Shown: in pieces, positions 31,410-36,281 of the stretch
Numbering within the stretch: position 1 is the stretch's first letter
Layout of the letters: the number at the start of each line of letters is the position of its first letter
Assembly (NCBI GenBank): GCA_001512995.1
Contig: LFRY01000004.1
Span: 1 to 36,281 of the forward strand
DNA length: 36,281 nucleotides
Direction: 5' to 3'
Source: Acholeplasmatales bacterium DTU067
GTDB lineage: Bacteria > Bacillota_I > Bacilli_A > ML615J-28 > CAG-698
Made by a program: the position numbers and the translations under genes
Notes under the pieces: model-generated
Told to the model about the DNA's origin: nothing
The model's input: the letters and a program-made list of their open reading frames with translations, nothing else
Databases searched by the model: none

Positions 31410-33503
31410 ATGCTCAGTGATTTAAATCCCCAGCAACAAAAAGCTGTTTTGGAAATTGATGGACCAGTGATGGTCTTTGCCGGTGCGGGCAGCGGAAAAA
31501 CCAGGACTCTGACGCACCGGGTGGCTTACATGATAAAAACGGGTAAAGTTGCGCCAGGAAACATCCTGGCCATTACCTTTACCAACAGGGCAACCAACGA
31601 AATGCGGGAGAGGCTTCTGCAGATGATCGGCCCCTATGCTTACGAGGCGACGATTTCCACCTTTCATTCGCTCTGTGCAAGAATTCTCAGGAGAGAAATC
31701 GGCTTGCTGGGTTATAAGCAAAGCTTCACGATTGCTGACGAAGAAGATCAATTGAAGAAAATCAATGAAGCCGTGAATTTGGAAAACTTCGACCGCAAAC
31801 AATATCCCGGCAAAAGACTGCAAAAATCTTTCAACTATCATAAATGTTTCGGAAGAAAGCCCGAGGATCCGATTGAAAGAAGGATCTTCGATCGGTATGA
31901 GAAGATCATGAAGGAAGAAAACCTTCTTGATTTTGAAGATCTCCTGCTTAAGGTTAAAGAAATTTTTATCAGCCATCCGGAGGTTCTGGAAAAATACTCT
32001 CAAAAATACCGCTACATTCTTGTTGATGAGTTTCAGGATACCAATCTGATTCAATACCAGATTGTGAGAATGTTGGCGGAAAAAAGCCGCAATCTCTTCG
32101 TCGTCGGCGATGACGATCAAAGTATCTATAGTTTCCGCGGGACCAATTATGAGAACATGAACCTGTTCAAAAAGGATTTTCCGGAACACAAGCTCTTCCA
32201 TCTGACCCAGAATTACCGCTCCACGCAAACGATTCTGGACGGATGCAACAGGCTGATAGCCAACAACAAAAACCGCGAACAGAAAGAATTGTTCTCCGAA
32301 ATTCCGGGCGAACCGGAAGATGTGAAAATATACCAGGCTTATAACGAAAAACTTGAAGTCGATTACATATTGAACGAGATATTCTCCTTGAAATTAAAGG
32401 GAGCCGAGTATTCCCAGATGGCGGTGCTTTACAGGAACAGCGTTTTGATGCGCAATTTGGAACTCGGGCTGATCCAGATGGGTCTTCCCTATCAGGTCTA
32501 CGGGGGCATTTCGTATCTCAGAAGAAGGGAAATCAAGGATGTGATCGCTTATTTCAAGCTGATGCTGGATCATGACGACGTTCATAGTTTCAGGAGAATC
32601 GTGAACGTTCCTTCCCGTCTGCTCGGCGAGCAAACGGTGAAAAAGGTTTTGGAGATTAAGGACAAATACCGTATGGATCTCTTTTCAGCAATCGATGCCT
32701 GCAAAACCCTGCTCACTCCGAAACGTTACAAAGCCTTACAGGATTTCAAAAACTTGATCATTGCTTTCCGGGAAAAGATGGAGACGGAGAATTTAATCGA
32801 TGTCTACGATGAATTGCTTGATGCAATCAAATACCGGGAATTCATGAACGAACTTGACAATTCGGACGAAAGGCTGGAAAACCTCGAAGAATTCAAGAGC
32901 ATTTTGGTGCAGATTGAAACCGACTTGCGCAATCTCCCCAGAGCAACAAAACTACAAGAAGCCTTTGATGAAGCCGTGCTTTCGGAAGAAAAGCCCGAAA
33001 GAAGGCGTAACAACCCCAAGGGCATTACGCTTTCCACCATCCATTCCGCAAAAGGCCTGGAATTCGACTATGTCTTCGTCATCGGTTTGGAAGAAAACGT
33101 CTTTCCCAATGCCTACCGCTTTGCTTCGGATGAGGAATTGGAGGAAGAGCGGCGCATCGCCTACGTCGCTTTTACAAGAGCCAAAAAGAAACTCCATCTG
33201 TTGAGCACCCAAAGCCGCCTCCTGTACGGCGAAATCTTCCGGAATCCCACTTCCCGTTTTGTATTGGAATTTTCCGGAGTGCAGCCCCTGGAATTTGATT
33301 TCAACCAGGAGCCTGATTACGTTGAAGAACCAGAGAAGCCGAAGGAAAACGCCGACTTCCGCGTCGGCGACAAGGTCATTCATAAAGCCTTCGGTTCCGG
33401 AATTATCATTGCCATCGAAGGCGAGAGCGGTCAGATCTTTTTTGACCGCGAGAAAAGTTTGAAGAAAATCCTTTTGGATCATCCTGCTTTGAGAAAACTT
33501 TAA
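31410..33503 (+). CDS. pcrA: ATP-dependent DNA helicase PcrA/UvrD family
   Basis: SF1A 3'-5' helicase for repair and plasmid/chromosome maintenance. 697 residues with all motifs: LNPQQQKAVLEIDGPVMV (Q), Walker A GAGSGKTRTLTHRV, motif Ia ITFTNRATNEMRERL, STFHSLCARIL, Walker B VDEFQDTN, GDDDQSIYSFRG, NYRST, motif V STIHSAKGLEFDYVFVIGLEENVFPN, motif VI AYVAFTRAKKKLHL. The last 50 residues form the Tudor-like tail (RVGDKVIHKAFGSGIIIAIEG) that in PcrA binds RNA polymerase. Last gene of the operon; the usual neighbour ligA is not present. Confidence 0.95.
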   Translation: MLSDLNPQQQKAVLEIDGPVMVFAGAGSGKTRTLTHRVAYMIKTGKVAPGNILAITFTNRATNEMRERLLQMIGPYAYEATISTFHSLCARILRREIGLLGYKQSFTIADEEDQLKKINEAVNLENFDRKQYPGKRLQKSFNYHKCFGRKPEDPIERRIFDRYEKIMKEENLLDFEDLLLKVKEIFISHPEVLEKYSQKYRYILVDEFQDTNLIQYQIVRMLAEKSRNLFVVGDDDQSIYSFRGTNYENMNLFKKDFPEHKLFHLTQNYRSTQTILDGCNRLIANNKNREQKELFSEIPGEPEDVKIYQAYNEKLEVDYILNEIFSLKLKGAEYSQMAVLYRNSVLMRNLELGLIQMGLPYQVYGGISYLRRREIKDVIAYFKLMLDHDDVHSFRRIVNVPSRLLGEQTVKKVLEIKDKYRMDLFSAIDACKTLLTPKRYKALQDFKNLIIAFREKMETENLIDVYDELLDAIKYREFMNELDNSDERLENLEEFKSILVQIETDLRNLPRATKLQEAFDEAVLSEEKPERRRNNPKGITLSTIHSAKGLEFDYVFVIGLEENVFPNAYRFASDEELEEERRIAYVAFTRAKKKLHLLSTQSRLLYGEIFRNPTSRFVLEFSGVQPLEFDFNQEPDYVEEPEKPKENADFRVGDKVIHKAFGSGIIIAIEGESGQIFFDREKSLKKILLDHPALRKL

Positions 33504-33525
33504 ATCCCTTTTTAGGGATTTTTTT
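33502..33525 (+). terminator. Terminator of the 23141-33503 operon
   Basis: AAATCCCT-TTTT-AGGGATTT (33502-33509, 33514-33521) followed by a T-run to 33525. It overlaps the TAA stop of pcrA. Confidence 0.85.
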
Positions 33526-33547
33526 GATTTTTTGCGGAATACTTAAA

Positions 33548-33576
33548 TTGACAAATGCCCCATTAACGTATATAAT
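33548..33576 (+). promoter_or_regulatory. Perfect sigma-A promoter of the acyltransferase-gltS unit
   Basis: TTGACA (33548-33553), exactly 17 bases, TATAAT (33571-33576): the full consensus, 27 bases upstream of the start codon. Second perfect promoter of the window besides udk. Confidence 0.9.
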
Positions 33577-33602
33577 AAAAAAAATCAATGATGAGGTGCA
33601 AA

Positions 33603-34778
33603 ATGTGGATGAAATTTCGCCACAAGGTGGCATTTGCCTTGCTCAGGCCCATTTTTAAAGTTTATGCGCGATTGCGATACGGTTACAGAACAAAAACCTA
33701 TCGTCTTGAAAAAGGGCCCTATTTATTGTTGTTCAACCACACGACAAACTTAGATCCCCTCATGATGGCTCTTTCCTTCAAAGGCCCGGTATATTTCGTT
33801 GCCAATGACGACCTCTTTAACATCCCCGTCATTTCCCCCATCATCAAATACTTGGCTTCGCCGATTCCAAAGGCGAAAGCGGTCCGGGACATCTCGACCG
33901 TGAAGGCCTGCATCCGAGTGGCGCGGGAGGGCGGAAAGATCGGCATCTCTCCTGAAGGGAACCGTAATTACAGCGGTGTCTTGAACCATATCGACAAGTC
34001 GATCGTGAAGTTGATCAAGTTCCTGAAAATTCCCGTGGTCCTCTACAACATCAAGGGCGGCTTCGGGGTCAATCCCCGTTTTTCCCGAAAACTCCGAAAA
34101 GGAAAAATGTACGGTGAAATCGGACGCATCCTCACTCCCGAAGAAATCAGGGAATATTCGGAAGAGGAAATCTATGAGATTCTCGTCAAGGCTTTGACAG
34201 TGGACGATTTTGCCTTGAATCAGAAATACAGGGGCAAGGCTTTGGCCGAAAATCTGGAGAGCGCCTTTTATGTCTGCCCCGTTTGCGAAGATTTTCGGAA
34301 AATGGATTCCGAAGGCAATCATTTCTTCTGCCGTGATTGCGGGCTTGAGGTTGAATACACCGAGGAGTTGAAGTTCAAAACGGAAGATGAGCGTTTCAAA
34401 TTCGAAAGAGTTCCGGAATATTACCGGTATCAGGAGGATTTCATCAGGAACGCCGATGTCATGAACATCACTTTTTCCGATTCCGGAATCGTCCTTAAAG
34501 AAATAGTGCGCCGTTTCCGTAAAGAAATCTTGAAAGGAAACATGTCTTTCAATCATGAAGGATTGCGTTTTTGGAATGATAAGAAAGGAGTCATCATTAA
34601 ATACGAAGACATTCTCTCTTTTGCCATCGTCTACCAAAACACCTTGATCATCAATTTGGAGAAGCAAACTTACCAGGTCAGCGCCGGACCTTCGTTCAAC
34701 GCGCTGAAATACGTGCATTTGTTTAATCAGATACGAAATCATCTAGAAGGAGTAGAAAATGGATTTTTGGGTATTTGA
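33603..34778 (+). CDS. PlsC-type acyltransferase with zinc-ribbon and extra C-terminal domain
   Basis: 391 residues. Residues ~30-195 form a 1-acyl-glycerol-3-phosphate acyltransferase: H46-TTNL-D51 (HX4D), PVYFVANDDLFNIPV, and ISPEGNRNYSG (the FPEG motif, E118, G119). Unlike ordinary 200-250-residue PlsC, a four-cysteine zinc ribbon follows (C225-P-V-C228 and C243-R-D-C246) and then ~140 residues rich in beta-like pattern (GVIIKYEDILSFAIVYQNTLIINLEKQTYQVSA, in two parts) resembling a PH-type domain. Likely makes phosphatidic acid at the membrane; the tail may be regulatory. Start: ATG 33603 (GAGGTG 4 bases upstream) or ATG 33609; the ATG at 33588 is upstream of that site. Its end overlaps gltS by 20 bases. 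Confidence 0.85.
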   Translation: MWMKFRHKVAFALLRPIFKVYARLRYGYRTKTYRLEKGPYLLLFNHTTNLDPLMMALSFKGPVYFVANDDLFNIPVISPIIKYLASPIPKAKAVRDISTVKACIRVAREGGKIGISPEGNRNYSGVLNHIDKSIVKLIKFLKIPVVLYNIKGGFGVNPRFSRKLRKGKMYGEIGRILTPEEIREYSEEEIYEILVKALTVDDFALNQKYRGKALAENLESAFYVCPVCEDFRKMDSEGNHFFCRDCGLEVEYTEELKFKTEDERFKFERVPEYYRYQEDFIRNADVMNITFSDSGIVLKEIVRRFRKEILKGNMSFNHEGLRFWNDKKGVIIKYEDILSFAIVYQNTLIINLEKQTYQVSAGPSFNALKYVHLFNQIRNHLEGVENGFLGI

Positions 34779-36156
34779 AATCAAATTTTTTGATGCTTGG
34801 ATTGCCATCGGCGTCATGACCGTCGTCTTTTTGCTTGCGAATGTTCTGAGAAGAAAAGTGGGCATCATCAGGAAGAGCTTGCTTCCGACAGCCGTTCTGG
34901 CGGGGCTCATCATGCTGATTTTGAAAGCTCTGGGGCTCTATGATTGGCTCAATTTGGATAGGAATGAAGTCAACACATTTTTTGAAGCTCTGACTTACCA
35001 TGCCCTGGCTTTGGGCGTCATTGCTCTGACCCTGAAATCAACCAAGAAAGAAAAGGCGCGGAACCGGCAAATAGAAATTTTCAACAGCGGCCTCATCACC
35101 GTGAACACCTATCTTTTACAAGGTATCATCGGTGCCGGGGTCACCTTGCTGCTTGCGACAACATTCATGAAGAATTTGTTTCCCGCATCCGGGCTGCTCC
35201 TGCCCCTGGGATACGGGCAGGGAACCGGCCAGGCCGTCAATTTCGGGCACATGTATGAAGTAAAACACGGCTTTTTCGGCGGGACGAGTTTCGGCCTCAC
35301 GATTGCCACGGTCGGATTCCTCATCGCCTGTTTGGTGGGTGTCGGGCACATCGTCCTCATGCGTCGCCGCGGAAAAATCAAGGAAGTGGAAAAGAATGAA
35401 TTCGTCACGACGGAAATCGTCGCTTCCCCCAACGAAGTTCCGGTTACGGAAGCGATTGACAGAATGACAATCCAAATCGTCTTGATGCTCTTGGTATATT
35501 TCCTGACCTTCCTCTTCATGTTCGGCATTGAGCAACTTCCTTTGGGGAAATTCGGCGAAGAAAGCGTCAAACCCTTGATTTGGGGATTTAACTTCCTGAT
35601 CGGTTCGCTCTTGGCGGCTTTGCTGAAGATTGTGTTCAGGGGCTTGAAAAAAATAAATCTCATGACCAGGGATTATCCCAACAATTATCTCCTCAACCGC
35701 ATTTCCGGCTTCTGCTTTGACATCATGATCGTCGCCGGCACTTCCGCCATCGAAATGTCAGTTTTGAAGGAATTAATCCTCCCCTTAGTAATAATCTGCT
35801 TTGTGGGGGCAGTTCTTACTTATTTCTATGTGCGGAAGCTTTCCTACACTCTCTTTCCCGATTACCAGGACGAAGCCTTCCTTTCCCTCTTCGGGATGCT
35901 CACCGGAACGACCAGCACGGGCATGATCCTTCTCCGGGAGGTCGATCCCAGATTTGAAACGCCTGCCGCGAACAATCTCATTTACCAGGCCTTCTACGCG
36001 ATTGCTTTGGGATTCCCCCTCTTCCTGCTCCTCGGAATCGCCCCCAAGGGCACGAAGCACACTTTCATTTCTCTCCTGGTTTTGGTGGCGATGTTCATCG
36101 TCTTTAACATCCTCCTCTTCCGGAGGCAGCTTTTCGGAAAAAAACGAAAAGCATAA
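34759..36156 (+). CDS. gltS: Sodium/glutamate symporter GltS family
   Basis: Secondary transporter importing glutamate with Na+. 465 residues (E. coli GltS is 401) with about ten to twelve membrane helices. Recognisable family loops: LLPLGYGQGTGQAVNFGHMYE and GGTSFGLTIATVGFLIACLVG in the first half, and SAIEMSVLKELILPLVIICF and the GMLTGTTSTGMILLREVDP re-entrant region in the second. A hydrophilic central loop (KIKEVEKNEFVTTEIV) divides the halves. AAGGAG precedes the ATG inside the end of the acyltransferase gene (20-base overlap), so the two are co-transcribed. Confidence 0.92.
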   Translation: MDFWVFEIKFFDAWIAIGVMTVVFLLANVLRRKVGIIRKSLLPTAVLAGLIMLILKALGLYDWLNLDRNEVNTFFEALTYHALALGVIALTLKSTKKEKARNRQIEIFNSGLITVNTYLLQGIIGAGVTLLLATTFMKNLFPASGLLLPLGYGQGTGQAVNFGHMYEVKHGFFGGTSFGLTIATVGFLIACLVGVGHIVLMRRRGKIKEVEKNEFVTTEIVASPNEVPVTEAIDRMTIQIVLMLLVYFLTFLFMFGIEQLPLGKFGEESVKPLIWGFNFLIGSLLAALLKIVFRGLKKINLMTRDYPNNYLLNRISGFCFDIMIVAGTSAIEMSVLKELILPLVIICFVGAVLTYFYVRKLSYTLFPDYQDEAFLSLFGMLTGTTSTGMILLREVDPRFETPAANNLIYQAFYAIALGFPLFLLLGIAPKGTKHTFISLLVLVAMFIVFNILLFRRQLFGKKRKA

Positions 36157-36178
36157 AAAGGTATTTAACATAAATAAT

Positions 36179-36209
36179 AAAAGTATATGTCCTTGTGCAT
36201 ATACTTTTT
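36179..36209 (+). terminator. Terminator of the acyltransferase-gltS unit
   Basis: AAAAGTATATG / CATATACTTTT (36179-36189, 36198-36208) with an 8-base loop, the T-run continuing past the stem. The remaining 72 bases to the window end are AT-rich, with no gene I can support. Confidence 0.75.
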
Positions 36210-36281
36210 CTTATCTGGTATGTTATATTACAATACATATGAGACCTAATCTTGTATAAAAAGCAAAAGTGATTTATACTC

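Noticed and set aside
33750-34742. A 330-codon minus-strand frame opposite the acyltransferase gene
   Set aside because: Antisense shadow; the plus strand encodes clear PlsC motifs and a zinc ribbon.
1-36281. Prophage, insertion sequence, tRNA/rRNA or CRISPR content
   Set aside because: No transposase, integrase, phage structural gene, tRNA-like cloverleaf, rRNA segment or spaced repeat array was recognised on either strand.

Overview
The window is a compact piece of a Gram-positive (Firmicutes/Bacilli) chromosome, almost wall to wall coding, using the standard bacterial code (UGA is used as a stop by many genes, so this is not the Mycoplasma code). Gene content points to a spore-forming, probably anaerobic, deep-branching Bacilli lineage (Erysipelotrichia/Mollicutes neighbourhood is my guess from overall gene style; I cannot place it by phylogeny here). 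Clues are homologues of the sporulation protein YunB and the spore-cortex amidase CwlD, a B12-dependent class II ribonucleotide reductase, IspD/IspF of the MEP pathway, CdaA, the TsaE-TsaB-RimI-TsaD cluster, and a bacterial GlnRS. I saw no rRNA, tRNA, CRISPR array, insertion sequence or prophage.

Layout. 1-5.4 kb: uridine kinase (minus strand, perfect consensus promoter), a small membrane protein with a degenerate Nudix-like domain, then convergent hflX and nrdJ on the minus strand. 5.5-7.5 kb: a Clp/Hsp100-type ATPase whose second AAA+ ring has lost its Walker motifs. 7.6-13.3 kb: an operon of a 1420-residue degenerate SF1 (UPF1/DUF4011-like) helicase-related protein, an ankyrin protein and the diadenylate cyclase CdaA. 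13.3-16.4 kb: mgsA, a membrane PAS protein with a degenerate GGDEF domain (GdpP-like front half without the phosphodiesterase), ispD, ispF. 16.4-20.6 kb: a CBS-pair protein (minus), yunB, an NfuA-type Fe-S scaffold, an S1-domain protein with pgi, and cwlD. 20.6-23.0 kb: the t6A operon tsaE-tsaB-rimI-tsaD. 23.1-33.5 kb: a six-gene operon starting with three uncharacterised genes (CvpA-like membrane protein, three-helix membrane protein, 1123-residue coiled-coil protein), followed by a B3/4 editing-like protein, glnS and a PcrA/UvrD helicase. 33.6-36.2 kb: a PlsC-type acyltransferase with an extra zinc-ribbon tail and the Na+/glutamate symporter GltS.

How it fits together. Most genes are housekeeping (pyrimidine salvage, dNTP synthesis, isoprenoids, glycolysis, tRNA modification and charging, repair, lipid synthesis). 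Unexplained content is concentrated in three places: the remodelled ATPases at 5.6-11.9 kb, which feed directly into cdaA; the truncated GdpP-like sensor just downstream; and the envelope/coiled-coil trio at 23.1-29.1 kb. Transcription units are well marked by sigma-A type promoters, often with a TGn extended -10, and by intrinsic terminators, several of which contain the stop codon of the gene they end.

All family calls come from reading motifs by eye; no database search or structure prediction was run.
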